From NCBI RefSeq assembly GCF_001043915.1, contig NZ_LABX01000032.1, positions 1 through 64,000 on the forward strand: 64,000 nucleotides of DNA, written 5' to 3'. A program made the position numbers and the translations under genes. Shown here one piece after another: positions 24,705 through 35,600 of this stretch. Each line of letters starts with the position of its first letter. The stretch's first letter is position 1. The stretch is from Methylobacterium aquaticum. GTDB lineage: Bacteria; Pseudomonadota; Alphaproteobacteria; Rhizobiales; Beijerinckiaceae. Below the pieces are notes generated by a model that worked only from the letters and a program-made list of their open reading frames with translations, made no database searches and was not told where the DNA came from.

Positions 24705-26438
24705 ATGCGCGTTCTCTCCGCCCCCGCCCTGCGGGCGGCTCTCCTGGCGCTCGGCTTCTGGTCCGCGGCGCCGACGATGTCCGTCGCCCACGAAGGCCAC
24801 GACCACGGCAACGAGGCGCAGGCCCCGCCGACGGCGACCGCGCCGCGCGGCTCGTCAAGCACGGACACACTCGAACTGGTCGCCATCGCCCGCAACGGCC
24901 GCCTGGTCGTGTTCCTCGACCGCGCCGGCTCGAACGAACCGGTGACGGACGCCACCGTGGAGGCCCAGACCCCGGACGGGACCGTTAATGCCGCGCCGAT
25001 GCCGGACGGCAGCTACGGCCTCGAAGCCCATTGGAGCCTGCATCCCGGCGAGCACGAGGTGCTGTTCACCGTCACCGCGTCCGGTGCGACCGACATGTTC
25101 CCAGTCACGCTCATCGTTCCGGAGCCGGCGCAGGTCGCGCCGGCAGCCGGGGGCTCCCCCTGGGCGACCGGGCTCGCCGCTGCCCACGACTTCCAGCGCC
25201 ACCTCAAGGAGGCCGACCCGCTGCCGCTGGCCATCGGCGGCGTCGGCTTCCTCCTGGGCAGCGCGGTCACGCTCCTGATGCGCGGGCGCCGCTACCTGCC
25301 GGCGACCGCCCTCGTCGTGCTCGTCGTCGCCCTCGCCTTCGCACCCCGCGCCTTTGCGGCCAACGGCCACGGTGGGACGGGCGGGAGCGCTCCCGCGCCC
25401 CAGGCCTTTCCGATGGCCGCGCCGTCCCCCGGCGGGCAGGACCTCGCGCGCCGCCAGCCGGACGGCTCGATCTTCGTGCCGAAGCCCACCCAGCGGGTGC
25501 TCGTAGTCCGGACCGTGGTGACGGCCTCCGACACCCTGCGCCGAACCGTCGAGCTGCCGGGGCGCATCGTCCCCGACCCGAGCGCCAGCGGGGTCGTTCA
25601 ATCCTCGGTCGGCGGCCGGCTCTCGCCGCCGGAATCAGGCATCTTCCCGCGCCTCGGCACGCAGGTGCGCAAGGGAGAAGTGCTCGCCTACGTCACCCCC
25701 CCGGTTCAGGCGGTGGACGTCTCCGACATGCGCCAGCGCCAGGGCGAGCTCGACCAGCAGATCACGATCCTTGAGCGGCGGGTCGAGCGCTACCGCAAGC
25801 TCGCCCCGGGCGGCTCCGTCTCGCAGGTGCAGCTCGAGGACGCCCAGGCCGAGCTCAAGGGCCTGCTCGACCGCCGCGCCGCCCTCGACAACATCCGTCA
25901 GCAACCTGAGGCCTTGAAGGCTCCCGTCGACGGTGTCATCGCGGAAGCGAACGCCGTCGCCGGCCAGATGGCCAGCCCCGGGGTGCAGGTCTTCCAGATC
26001 GTCGACCCGAGCCGCCTCTGGGTCGAGGCCCTGAGCTTCGACGCGCTGGCCAGGGGGCAGGACGCCACGGCCAGCACGGCCGAGGGCCGCATGCTGCGAC
26101 TCGCCTACATGGGCGCGGGCCTCGCCGACCGCAGCCAGGCGGTGCCGATGCACTTCGCCGTGGAGGGCGCCCCGCCGGAACTCCGCACCGGGCAGTTCGT
26201 CACCGTGCTGGCCGCCACCGACACCCGGCAGAAGGGATTGTCGCTGCCCCGCATGAGCGTGGTTCGCGGCAGCAACGGCCAGAGCATCGTCTACGAGCAT
26301 ACGGCGCCCGAGCGCTTCGAGCCGCGCGAGGTGCGCGTCGAGCCGCTCGACGCAGGGCATGTCCTGGTCGTGTCGGGGGTCGTTCCGGGCAAGCGGATCG
26401 TGACCCAGGGCGCCGAACTCCTCAATCAGGTCCGCTGA
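24705..26438 (+). CDS. RND efflux periplasmic adaptor subunit (CzcB/CusB type) with N-terminal extension
   Basis: 577 residues. A signal peptide (about 1-28) is followed by AHEGHDHGNEAQ (His-rich) and an immunoglobulin-like domain (about 50-145, with YGLEAHWSLHPGEHEVLFTV). Then comes a membrane helix, a second His-containing stretch (NGHGGTGGSAP) and the HlyD adaptor core (PDGSIFVPKPTQRVL to the end). The core has barrel-sandwich (PVDGVIAEANAVAGQMASPG) and coiled-coil (QRQGELDQQITILERRVERY) parts. Adaptors link the inner-membrane pump to an outer-membrane channel. The ordinary core is about 350-400 residues, so the first 200 are extra and may bind metal. The next gene starts 12 bases downstream. 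Confidence 0.85.
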   Translation: MRVLSAPALRAALLALGFWSAAPTMSVAHEGHDHGNEAQAPPTATAPRGSSSTDTLELVAIARNGRLVVFLDRAGSNEPVTDATVEAQTPDGTVNAAPMPDGSYGLEAHWSLHPGEHEVLFTVTASGATDMFPVTLIVPEPAQVAPAAGGSPWATGLAAAHDFQRHLKEADPLPLAIGGVGFLLGSAVTLLMRGRRYLPATALVVLVVALAFAPRAFAANGHGGTGGSAPAPQAFPMAAPSPGGQDLARRQPDGSIFVPKPTQRVLVVRTVVTASDTLRRTVELPGRIVPDPSASGVVQSSVGGRLSPPESGIFPRLGTQVRKGEVLAYVTPPVQAVDVSDMRQRQGELDQQITILERRVERYRKLAPGGSVSQVQLEDAQAELKGLLDRRAALDNIRQQPEALKAPVDGVIAEANAVAGQMASPGVQVFQIVDPSRLWVEALSFDALARGQDATASTAEGRMLRLAYMGAGLADRSQAVPMHFAVEGAPPELRTGQFVTVLAATDTRQKGLSLPRMSVVRGSNGQSIVYEHTAPERFEPREVRVEPLDAGHVLVVSGVVPGKRIVTQGAELLNQVR

Positions 26439-26450
26439 GGAGCGCCGCCG

Positions 26451-29400
26451 ATGTTCGCCCTTCTCGTCACGCAGTCCCTGCGCAACCGCTTGCTCGTGCT
26501 GGCGCTCGCCGCCGTGCTCGTCATCTACGGCGCCTTCACGGTGACCAAGCTCCCGGTCGACGTCTTTCCCGACCTCAACCGGCCGACCGTCACCATCATG
26601 ACCGAGGCCGAGGGCCTCGCGCCCCAGGAGGTCGAGCAGCTCGTCACCTTCCCGGTCGAGACGCAGATGAACGGCCTGCCGGGCGTCTCTCGCGTCCGCT
26701 CGGTTTCGGGCGTCGGCCTCTCGGTGATCTACGTCGAGTTCGACTGGGGCACCGACATCTACCGCAATCGCCAGCAGGTCTCCGAGCGGCTGGCGATGGT
26801 GCGGCCGCAACTGCCCCCCACTGTGAACCCGATGATGGGCCCGGTCTCGTCGATCATGGGCCAGATCGTCATGGTCGCGCTGAATGGCGGCTCGGTCTCG
26901 CCGATGCAGCTGCGGGAACTGGCCGACTTCACTATCCGGCCGCGTCTCCTCGCGATCCCGGGGGTGGCGCAGGTCATCCCGATGGGTGGTGAGGTGCGCC
27001 AGTTCCGCGTGGCGCCCCAGCCCACGGCGCTCCGGGCGCTCGGCATCACCCACGTCCAGCTGGAGACCGCGCTCGCGCAGTTCGGCACCAACACCGGCGG
27101 TGGCTTCACCGACCAGTATGCCCGCGAGTACCTGATCCGGAACATCGGCCGGACCATGAACCTCGACGACCTGCGGAACATGGTCGTCGCCACCGTGAGC
27201 AACCGGCCGATCTACCTCCGCCAGGTGGCCGAGGTCTCCTTCGCGGCCCGGGTCAAGCGCGGCGACAGCGGCTACATGGGTGCGCCCGCGATCGTAGTCT
27301 CGGTCGAGAAGCAGCCGGGCGTCGACACGGTCCGCCTCACCCGCGAGGTCGAGGCGGCGCTGAAGGACATCACCGCCAGCCTGAACGCCTGCGGCTCGAA
27401 CAAAGACAAGGGCGGCTCGGGCCCGTCCATGGTCGAGCCGGCGGGCGACGCCTGCGCCTTCAGGGGCGTTCGCGCCGACCAGCTCATCTTCCGGCAGGCG
27501 AACTTCATCGAGACCTCGATCCGCAACGTCGAGACGGTGCTGATGGAGGCAGTCGTTGTTGTCGCCGTCGTCCTGTTCGCCTTCCTGCTGAACGTGCGCA
27601 CCACCGCGATCTCGCTCACAGCGATCCCGGTTTCGATCCTGGCGACCGCCATCATCTTCCACCTCGCCGGCCTGTCCATCAACACGATGACGCTGGGGGG
27701 CCTCGCCATCGCCATCGGCGAGCTCGTCGACGACGCGGTGGTCGACGTCGAGAACATCTTCCGGCGCCTCGGCGAGAACCGGCGGGCCGGCAACCCAAGA
27801 AGCGTGTTCGAGGTCGTGGTCGCGGCCTCGAACGAGGTGCGTTCCGGCATCGTCTACGCCACGATGGTGATCGTGCTGGTCTTCGTGCCACTCTTCGCGC
27901 TGTCGGGCATCGAGGGGCGGCTGTTCGCGCCGCTCGGCCAGGCCTACATCGTCTCGATCCTGGCGAGCCTTCTCGTCTCGATCACCTTGACGCCGGTCCT
28001 CGCCTACTACCTGCTGCCGAGCCTGAAACGGCTGGAGGAGCACGACAGCCGCTTCCTCGGGCTTCTCAAGCGCGGCAATGCCGCCCTGCTGCGGGGCCTA
28101 CTCGGGCATGCCCGGCCCGTCATGGCGGTCGCCGGGCTGGCGGTGGCGGCGGCCGGTCTCGCGGCGGCCTTCCTGCCGCGGACCTTCCTGCCCCCCTTCA
28201 ACGAGGGCTCGTTCACGGTCAACATGACCTTCAACCCGGGCATCTCGCTCGCCGAGAGCAACCGCATCGGCCTCGTGGCCGAACGGCTGCTCCTGGGGAT
28301 GCCCGACGTGAAGTCCATCGGGCGCCGCACCGGCCGGGCCGAGCTCGACGAGCACGCCGAGGGCGTGCACTCCTCCGACCTGGAGGTCGACCTCAAGCCC
28401 GGGGCGCGGCCCAAGCCCGAGCTCGTCGCCGACATCCGCGGGCGCCTCGCGGTGCTGCCGGTCAACGTCAACGTCGGCCAGCCGATCTCGCACCGGCTCG
28501 ACCACATGCTCTCGGGCGTGCGCGCCGAGATCGCGCTCAAGATCTTCGGCGAGGATCTCGACACCCTGCGGGCCCTGGCCGAGGACCTGCGCGCGCGCAT
28601 GACCGACATCCCCGGCATCGCCGACCTGCAGGTCGAGAAGCAGGTGCTGATCCCGCAGTTGGAGATCCGCGTCGACTACAACCGCGCGGCCCTCTACGGG
28701 GTGCAGCCGGCCGCCTTGGTCGAGCAGCTCAGCCGCCTCTCGAACGGGCAGGTCGTCTCGCGCGTGGTCGACGGCTATCGCCGCTTCGACGTGGTCATGC
28801 GCCTCTCGGACACGATGCGCACCACGCAACGCCTCGGCGACCTCCTGATCGAGACGCCGTCGGGCTGGGTGCCGGCGCGCCAGATCGCCGACATCCGCGA
28901 GACCGACGGCCCGAACCAGATCCTGCGCGAGAACGCTCGCCGCCGCATCGTGGTGCAGGCCAACACCCAGGCCGGCTCCGACATGGGCAAAATCGTCCAG
29001 GCCATTCAGGAGAAGGTCGCCGCGGCGAGCCTGCCGAACGGCTACACGACGAGCCTGGAGGGCTCGTTCCAGGCGCAGGCGGAGGCCAGCCGGACCATCG
29101 GCCTGCTCTCGCTCCTCTCCCTCGCCCTGGTCTTCGCCCTGCTCTACAGCCGCTACCGCTCGGTGGTGTTCACGCTGATCATCCTCGGCAGCATCCCGCT
29201 CGCCCTGATCGGCTCGGTCGCGGCGCTCTGGATCGCCGGGCAGCCGCTCTCGGTGGCCTCAATGATCGGCTTCATCACGCTCACCGGCATCGCCACCCGC
29301 AACGGCATCCTCAAGATCAGCCACTACCTGAACCTCGCCATCCACGAGGGCCTGCCGTTCGGGCGTGAGCTCGTCGTCCGGGGCAGTCTGGAGCGGCTGG

Positions 29401-29669
29401 CCCCCGTGCTGATGACGGCGCTGTCGGCCGGCGTCGCCCTGGTGCCGCTGCTGGTCGGCGCCGACGCACCCGGCAAGGAGATCCTGCATCCCGTGGCGGT
29501 GACGATCTTCGGCGGGCTAATCAGCGCCACGCTCCTCGACACGGTGCTCACGCCGGTCCTGTTCCTGACCTTCGGACGCAAGCCTCTGGAGCGGTTGCGG
29601 GACGACGCCCGACACCGTCCCGAGGCCTCACCCGAAACCCCGCGGAGCGCGACCGTCGAGGCGTTCTGA
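26451..29669 (+). CDS. Heavy-metal RND efflux pump, CusA/CzcA family
   Basis: 1072 residues, the full length of HME-RND pumps, with 12 membrane helices expected. [20 protein letters not shown] and [20 protein letters not shown] are family hallmarks. The proton-relay motif of helix 4 reads [19 protein letters not shown], unlike the DFGxxVDGAxxxxEN of CzcA, so the substrate cannot be given with confidence; this variant is usually classed apart from the Zn/Cd/Co and Cu/Ag pumps. It forms a three-gene unit with the adaptor and the preceding small protein. No outer-membrane factor gene is present. Confidence 0.9.
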   Translation: MFALLVTQSLRNRLLVLALAAVLVIYGAFTVTKLPVDVFPDLNRPTVTIMTEAEGLAPQEVEQLVTFPVETQMNGLPGVSRVRSVSGVGLSVIYVEFDWGTDIYRNRQQVSERLAMVRPQLPPTVNPMMGPVSSIMGQIVMVALNGGSVSPMQLRELADFTIRPRLLAIPGVAQVIPMGGEVRQFRVAPQPTALRALGITHVQLETALAQFGTNTGGGFTDQYAREYLIRNIGRTMNLDDLRNMVVATVSNRPIYLRQVAEVSFAARVKRGDSGYMGAPAIVVSVEKQPGVDTVRLTREVEAALKDITASLNACGSNKDKGGSGPSMVEPAGDACAFRGVRADQLIFRQANFIETSIRNVETVLMEAVVVVAVVLFAFLLNVRTTAISLTAIPVSILATAIIFHLAGLSINTMTLGGLAIAIGELVDDAVVDVENIFRRLGENRRAGNPRSVFEVVVAASNEVRSGIVYATMVIVLVFVPLFALSGIEGRLFAPLGQAYIVSILASLLVSITLTPVLAYYLLPSLKRLEEHDSRFLGLLKRGNAALLRGLLGHARPVMAVAGLAVAAAGLAAAFLPRTFLPPFNEGSFTVNMTFNPGISLAESNRIGLVAERLLLGMPDVKSIGRRTGRAELDEHAEGVHSSDLEVDLKPGARPKPELVADIRGRLAVLPVNVNVGQPISHRLDHMLSGVRAEIALKIFGEDLDTLRALAEDLRARMTDIPGIADLQVEKQVLIPQLEIRVDYNRAALYGVQPAALVEQLSRLSNGQVVSRVVDGYRRFDVVMRLSDTMRTTQRLGDLLIETPSGWVPARQIADIRETDGPNQILRENARRRIVVQANTQAGSDMGKIVQAIQEKVAAASLPNGYTTSLEGSFQAQAEASRTIGLLSLLSLALVFALLYSRYRSVVFTLIILGSIPLALIGSVAALWIAGQPLSVASMIGFITLTGIATRNGILKISHYLNLAIHEGLPFGRELVVRGSLERLAPVLMTALSAGVALVPLLVGADAPGKEILHPVAVTIFGGLISATLLDTVLTPVLFLTFGRKPLERLRDDARHRPEASPETPRSATVEAF

Positions 29670-29702
29670 GTCTCACCCGTTCACCCGATAAAGGACATCG
29701 CC

Positions 29703-30062
29703 ATGCGCTACACTCTCCGTCCGGCCATCCTCGCCTTCATCCTGGCGTCGCCCTGCTTCGCCGCCGGGGCGAACGGCGGTCAGACGACGGTTGCCGACGG
29801 CCATCCCATCGAGTTCGTCGAGACTGGGACCAGCGTCACGTTCTTCGTGATCGGCGAGGACGGCAAGCCGGTCGACACGGCCGGCTTGTCGGCCAAGGCC
29901 TTCGTCCAGGCCAACGGCAAGACAGAGACGCTGAGCCTGAAGCCGGCTGCACCGAACAAGTTCGTTGCCGACCTCAAGTCCCCGCTGGCAGCAGGCGCGA
30001 AGGTCGTGCTTTCCACGAAGCTGCACGGGCACAACGTCCAGGCCCGTTTCGAGAAGCAGTAG
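29703..30062 (+). CDS. Small exported protein following the RND operon
   Basis: 119 residues: MRYTLRPAILAFILASPCFA is a clear signal peptide. The mature part is a small beta-rich domain (VTFFVIGEDGKPVDTAGLSA, KAFVQANGKTETLSLKPAAP) with two His near the end (LHGHNVQARFEKQ). It is 33 bases after the pump gene and probably in the same operon. Similar short periplasmic proteins end other metal-efflux operons. Family not named. Confidence 0.7.
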   Translation: MRYTLRPAILAFILASPCFAAGANGGQTTVADGHPIEFVETGTSVTFFVIGEDGKPVDTAGLSAKAFVQANGKTETLSLKPAAPNKFVADLKSPLAAGAKVVLSTKLHGHNVQARFEKQ

Positions 30063-30393
30063 AGGGCCTGCGCGTCCGGGCCGGCGGTACGGACTTGACC
30101 GCGTCGGCGGCTCGGAAGCCAGAGAGTGAGGATCGCGTCCGATGTCGATGATTAGCCAGGAATGGTGAGGATCCTCCTGAAAGTCGCGGGCGCCATGACC
30201 ATCGTCCCGGCGTACGTTCGGTCAAGCCGTCGTGATCCAGTCTCACGTGAAGCACTCGGGCCATCGAGCATGACGGATCCGATCAGGAGTATCGGCCGAG
30301 CATCACCAAGAGCCCGAGCGTCAAGATAGTCAGTATCGCCGCCTTCAGGAAATCGCGGCTGGCCGCCCGCCTGACATGCGGACGGACGCGCCG
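30063..30393. other. Non-coding stretch
   Basis: About 330 bases between the convergent RND operon and the CDF gene. No protein-coding frame with a recognisable product. It ends in the tRNA-like element at 30394-30475. Confidence 0.45.
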
Positions 30394-30475
30394 CCGCCCG
30401 CGGGGACTCGAACCCCAATCCTCCCATCGGCGTGAGAACTTCTTGCCCATCTCCGTTACACCGGAAGGTGGGCGG
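30394..30475 (-). other. tRNA-like element (probable pseudo-tRNA)
   Basis: On the minus strand, CCGCCC pairs with GGGCGG to form an acceptor-like stem. A near-perfect T arm, GGGG-TTCGAGT-CCCC (30416-30402), is present, as is a D-arm-like TCCG...CGGA. The anticodon arm does not pair properly, one acceptor pair is mismatched and no CCA is encoded, so I call it a tRNA relic or mimic. It overlaps the last 20 bases of the CDF gene. Confidence 0.35.
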
Positions 30476-31373
30476 CTTCGGCCGCGAGCGCCTCGTCCTC
30501 GACCTGGACAGTGACGTGCTCAATGCCATGCCGCTCCTTCATCAGACGCCGGACCGCCCGGATCACGTCGGGGCCGCCAGCAACGTCGTCCACGACCACG
30601 TGCCCGCTCATCGCGTCGAAGCCCGAGGTCAGCGTCCAGGCGTGAAGGTCGTAGGCGCGCCGCACGCCCGGCATTGCATCGATCTCGACCTTGAGCTTTC
30701 CGAGGTCAACGCCGGGAGGTGTGCCTTCCAGCAGGATGTGCAGCGCCTCATTCAGGAGCCGCCATGTGCGCGGCACGATGAATAGGCCAATTCCGGCGCC
30801 GACGAGCGGGTCGACCCAGCGCCAGCCGGTCGCCATCACCGCCAGGGCCGCGACGATGACGCCGACCGAGCCAAGCATGTCGGAGAACACCTCGAAATAG
30901 GCGCCCTTGACGTTGAGGCTCTCGGACGAGCCGCCGGCCAACAGCTTCATGCTGGCGAGGTTCACGCCGAGACCGACGAGCGCCACCAGCATCATCGGCC
31001 AGCCGAGGATCTCGGTCGGCTCCACGAACCGGCGGTAGGCCTCGTAGAGGATGTAGGCTGTCACCGCGAGCAGCACGACGGCGTTGGCGAGTGCCGCCAA
31101 GATCTCGAAGCGCATGTAGCCGAAACTCTTGCCCGGCGTCGGCGCCTTGGCCGCGTAGTGGATGGCGAGCAGCGACAGAGCGAGGCCACCGGCATCCGTA
31201 ACCATATGCGCGGCGTCGGCAAGGAGCGCGAGGCTGCCGGTGAGAAGGCCGCCGACAACTTCGGCGGCCATGTATGTCAAGGTCAGGGCAAGTGCCCAGG
31301 CGAGGCGGCTCTTGTTCCTCCCCGCCGCAGAGCCCGACGGGATGCTGCCCCCGTGCGAGTGTCCGTGTCCCAT
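30456..31373 (-). CDS. Cation diffusion facilitator (CDF) metal exporter
   Basis: 305 residues beginning MGHGHSHGGSIPSGSA (His-rich) at ATG 31373, with AAAGG upstream. Six membrane helices are expected. The first metal site is HMVTD in helix 2; in helix 5 the usual HxxxD reads EVFSD, so one ligand is Glu, as in many CDFs of this group. The C-terminal cytoplasmic domain has DLHAWTLTSGFDAMSGHVVV. CDF proteins export Zn, Cd or Co in exchange for protons. The stop region overlaps the tRNA-like element. Confidence 0.9.
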   Translation of the reverse strand: MGHGHSHGGSIPSGSAAGRNKSRLAWALALTLTYMAAEVVGGLLTGSLALLADAAHMVTDAGGLALSLLAIHYAAKAPTPGKSFGYMRFEILAALANAVVLLAVTAYILYEAYRRFVEPTEILGWPMMLVALVGLGVNLASMKLLAGGSSESLNVKGAYFEVFSDMLGSVGVIVAALAVMATGWRWVDPLVGAGIGLFIVPRTWRLLNEALHILLEGTPPGVDLGKLKVEIDAMPGVRRAYDLHAWTLTSGFDAMSGHVVVDDVAGGPDVIRAVRRLMKERHGIEHVTVQVEDEALAAEAAHLPV

Positions 31374-31419
31374 AATTGCCTTTAACCCCTGTGGTGATGG
31401 TCGACGAAGCCGGTTGATT

Positions 31420-31995
31420 TTAGGGATTGGCGGTCCCGACGAGATCAGCCATGTGCGTACCCGCCGGATGCCCGGTCTCGGCATGGTGGGTCCCGGAGCA
31501 AGCTGCGTAGCCAGGGCCGACTGCCGTCATGACCAATTCGCGGTTTCCATCCGCCGCTTCCCGGCTCGCCAGGAGCGCGCGACCACTTGGCCAGACTTCC
31601 GAGTCGGCCGTTCCTCCCACTTTAGGTTCCCCATATCGGCGGACGCCCTCGGCATGGATGGCTCGACGTGTTCTCGCGAGGGTTTCTCCAGACATCGGCA
31701 GGCCGACCCAAACCACCTGCTGCAGGCCCTCGTCCCGGCAAACTACCAAGATTACTTCGGCCGTCGCCGGCCCGTTGGCCGGGTCCCAGCCGCGCGGGTA
31801 GAACAGCGCGGTCAGGTTCGCCTCATGCTCGGCCCTGAGTGGGCGTGGCACTTTGGTAATCGGACCCCAAGCGAAGCCGAACGGTGCCGCGTCGGCAGAA
31901 AGCTCGGCCGCAGTTGCCGCATGCGTCAGAACGAGGGCGGTCGACACGATCGCCCATCTCGACAACCAGCGTCCGCGCCGATGTCCGTCTGCCAT
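31420..31995 (-). CDS. Exported protein, paralog A of a tandem pair
   Basis: 191 residues with a signal peptide (about 1-30, AIVSTALVLTHAATAAELS). The mature part begins APFGFAWGPITKVPRPLRAE and contains EVILVVCRDEGLQQVVWVGL and AEGVRRYGEPK, ending in YAACSGTHHAETGHPAGTHM. The gene immediately upstream (32008-32622) encodes a relative with the same blocks. Two conserved Cys and a His-rich tail suggest metal or disulfide chemistry in the periplasm. I do not recognise the family. Confidence 0.7.
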   Translation of the reverse strand: MADGHRRGRWLSRWAIVSTALVLTHAATAAELSADAAPFGFAWGPITKVPRPLRAEHEANLTALFYPRGWDPANGPATAEVILVVCRDEGLQQVVWVGLPMSGETLARTRRAIHAEGVRRYGEPKVGGTADSEVWPSGRALLASREAADGNRELVMTAVGPGYAACSGTHHAETGHPAGTHMADLVGTANP

Positions 31996-32007
31996 GGTGT
32001 GATCGGC

Positions 32008-32622
32008 CTATCGTTGGCCCACGCTTGGGAGTGAGGCAGGAGCCTGGCTTCGGATGCGGGGCGGTCGCGACGCCAGAAGTTGGAAGAGCTCGGCCACATG
32101 GTTGACCGCAGAGTGGCCCGCTTCCTCACGGTGACGGCTGGAGCAGCGAGAGAACTCGTCGCCTTCGCTCACCATGACGATCTGCTCACCTCGGCCAGGG
32201 GTCTCGCGTACACCCAATAAGACTCCCGTCGACCAGATCACCGAACGCGGATAGGGCCCCGGCCGCGAAGCGCCATGCCGGCGAACGCCTTCGGTCAGGA
32301 GTTGCTCGTACAGGTCCGTCCGTTCAGGGACCGATAGGATCCGACTGACCCAGACCACGCGCTGCAAGCCCTCGTCTCGGCAGACGTCGAGAACGACCTC
32401 TTGGGTGTCGACGCCGATGGCTGGGGGATGGCCGTAGAAATAGATCATAGCCGTGATGTTGGCTTCCTGGTCCATCAGGGTCGGCTTGGGCATGTCCGTC
32501 TTTGATGCCCAGGCAAGGCCAAACGGTGCCTCAGCCATCGGTGCTCCGGCCGCTTCGGCGCCAGCAGCCTGCAAGCCCGTGGCCAGCATGATCACTCTGA
32601 TCCGCTCGTATCGCCTGCCCAT
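32008..32622 (-). CDS. Exported protein, paralog B of a tandem pair
   Basis: 204 residues. The blocks APFGLAWASKTDMPKPTLMD, QEANITAMIYFYG, EVVLDVCRDEGLQRVVWVSR, TEGVRRHGAS and FSRCSSRHREEAGHSAVNHV align with those of the neighbouring gene 12 bases downstream. The N-terminus (MLATGLQAAGAEAAGAPM) looks like a short, weak export signal. It follows the RND pump by 4 bases on the same strand, so the pair is likely cotranscribed with the efflux genes. Function unknown. Confidence 0.7.
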   Translation of the reverse strand: MGRRYERIRVIMLATGLQAAGAEAAGAPMAEAPFGLAWASKTDMPKPTLMDQEANITAMIYFYGHPPAIGVDTQEVVLDVCRDEGLQRVVWVSRILSVPERTDLYEQLLTEGVRRHGASRPGPYPRSVIWSTGVLLGVRETPGRGEQIVMVSEGDEFSRCSSRHREEAGHSAVNHVAELFQLLASRPPRIRSQAPASLPSVGQR

Positions 32623-32626
32623 GATC

Positions 32627-35600
32627 TCACTCCGCCGCTTTGAGGGGCCGCTGAGCCAGCTCAGGCGGGCGCTCGGCCGCCTTCACGACCGTGACCTTGC
32701 CGAAGCGGGCGTAGAGCGCGGGCAGCACGATCAGCGTGAGCAGGGTGGCGCTGATCAGGCCGCCAATGACCACGGTCGCCAGAGGCCGCTGGATCTCCGC
32801 GCCGGTCTCCGTCGCAATCGCCATCGGCACGAAGCCGAGGGAGGCCACGAGCGCCGTCATCGCCACCGGCCGCAGCCGGGTCATGGCGCCCTCGAGGATG
32901 GCTTCGCGCTTCGGGCGCCCCTCCGCAACGAGTTGCTTGATGAAGGTCAGCATCACGAGGCCGTTGAGCACCGCCACACCTGACAGCGCGATGAACCCGA
33001 CCGCGGCCGGAACAGAGACCGGCATGCCGCGCAGCCACAAGGCTGCGATGCCGCCGGTGAGGGCGAGGGGCACGGCACTAAACACCAGGAGTGCGTCGCG
33101 CGGCGAGCCCAGCGCCGAATAGAGCAGCAGGAAGATCAGGAAGAAGCAGACCGGCACCACCACCATCAGGCGCCGCTTGGCTGAGGCGAGGTTCTCGAAC
33201 TGACCGCCCCAGGTCACGTAGTAGCCAGGGGGAAGTTGCACCTGGCTGCCGACCTTGGCCTGTGCCTCCGCCACGAGCGAACCGATATCGCGACCACGCA
33301 CGTTGGCGGTCACCACCACCCGCCGCTTGCCGTTCTCGCGGCTGATCTGGTTCGGGCCTTCTGTCACCGAGAAGCGCGCCACCTGCTTCAGCAGCACGGA
33401 GCTCGCCCGGCCGTTCGCTCCCGCCGGCAGCGGCACCGGAATGTTCTCCAGGGCCTCGCGGTCCTCACGCACCGTGTCGGTCAGGCGCACAACGATGGGA
33501 AAGCGCCGGTCCCCCTCGAACACGACGCCAGCATCGCGGCCGCCGATCGCCGCACCGATGACCTCTTGGATGGCACTGGTGCTGAGGCCGTAGCGAGCGG
33601 CTTCCGCCTTGTCGATCTTGATCTCCAGGAACGGCAGGCCGGCGGTCTGCTCGACCTTCACGTCCTCGGCGCCACTGATGCCGCGCAACGCGCCGGCCAC
33701 TTGGTTGGCCGCCTTCAGCATTGGCTCGAACTCCTCGCCGAACACCTTGACGGCGAGGTCGCCGCGGGTGCCGGCAAGCAGCTCGTTGAAGCGCAGCTGG
33801 ATCGGCTGTGAGAACTCGTAGACGTTACCGGCGAGCTTGCCGACCGCGGCCTCGATCTGCTCCTGCAACTCGGCCTTGCTCAGGGACGGATCCGGCCATT
33901 CCTCCTGCGGCTTGAGGATGACGAAGGTGTCGGACGAGTTCGGCGGCATCGGATCGGAGGCGACCTCAGCCGTTCCAGTCTTCGAGAAGACATAGGCCAC
34001 CTGCGGAAACTTCGATATCGCCTGCTCGACCTTGATCTGCATCGCCTGCGACTGGGTCAGGGAGGTTGAGGGGATGCGCGTTGCGTTGAGCGCGATGCTC
34101 TTCTCGTCGAGCTGAGGGATGAATTCGGTGCCAAGCCGCGTGAACAGAACGCCGGCCCCGAGGAGGAGGAGCAGCGAGCCGCCGATGAACACGGACGGGG
34201 CCCGCACCGCCGCGGCCAGGACGGGCCGGTAGGTGGCCTTGAGCGACCGGATGATGAGGTTGTCCTTCTCGGTCACCTTGCCGGTGATCGCGATGGCGAT
34301 GAGCGCCGGCACGAAGGTCAGTGATAGGACGAAGGCCGCGGCGAGCGCGATGATAACGGTCAGCGCCATCGGCTCGAACATCTTGCCCTCGACACCGGTG
34401 AAGGTCAGGAGCGGGACGTAGACCAGGATGATGATCGCCTGCCCGTAGAGCGAGGGCTTGATCATCTCCTCAGCCGAGGCCCGCACCGTCTGCAGGCGCT
34501 CCTCGGTGTCGAGCCCCCTGCCCAGCTCGTGCTGCTTCTCGGCGAGGTGACGCAGTGCGTTCTCGGTGATGATGACGGCGCCGTCGACAATGAGGCCGAA
34601 ATCCAGGGCGCCAAGTGACATCAGGTTGGCCGAGATCTTCGCCTCGACCATGCCGGTCAGGGTCATCAGCATGGCGACCGGGATGACCAGCGCCGTGATG
34701 ATCGCAGCGCGGATGTTGCCGAGCAGCAAGAACAAGATGACGATGACGAGGGCGGCGCCCTCGGACAGGTTCTTGACCACCGTCTTCACGGTTGCCTCGA
34801 CGAGGCGGGTGCGGTCGAGGATGGTCTGCACCTCGACGCCGGGCGGCAGCGAGGCACGGATCTGGCTCATCCGGGCATCGACCGCGGCAGCGACCGTGCG
34901 GCTGTTCTCGCCGATCAGCATCAGGGCAGTGCCGACGACGACCTCCTGCCCGTTCTCGCTGCCCGAGCCTGTGCGCAGGTCGCGCCCGATGCGCACCTCG
35001 GCAATGTCGCGGATCCGGATCGGTACGCCGCCGCGCGTCGCAACCACGACCTCGCCGATCTCCTCCATACTCTCCAGGCGGCCGGCGGCGCGCACGACGT
35101 AGCCTTCGCCGTTGTCCTCCAGGTAGCGGGCGCCCTGGTTGGCGTTGTTCGCCTCCAGCGCCCGGGCGACGTCCCCGAACGACAGGTCGAGGGCAGCGAG
35201 CTTCGTCGGGTTGGGCTGGACGTGGTACTGCTTCTCGAAGCCGCCGATGCCGTCGATGCCGGCCACGCCCGGCACGGTCTTGATCTGGGGCCGGATGATC
35301 CAGTCCTGGACGGTGCGCAGGTAGGCGGTCTGCTCCAACTCGGTCCTGAGCCGCTGCCCCTCGGGTGTCAGGTAGCTGCCGTCGGGTTGCCAGCCGGGCT
35401 TGCCGGCCTCCGAGACCTTGCGCTCACCGGGCTTCGCGTAGTGGACCGACCACATGTAGATCTCGCCCAAGCCCGTCGAGATCGGCCCCATGCTGGGTTC
35501 GGCACCGGGCGGTAGGTCCTGCTTCACCTGGGCGAGGCGCTCGGCGACCTGCTGGCGGGCGAAGTAGATGTCGAGCTTCTCGGCGAAAACGGCGGTGACC

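Noticed and set aside
25635-28043. 802-codon minus-strand frame
   Set aside because: Antisense to the RND adaptor and pump; Asp/His/Arg-rich shadow composition.
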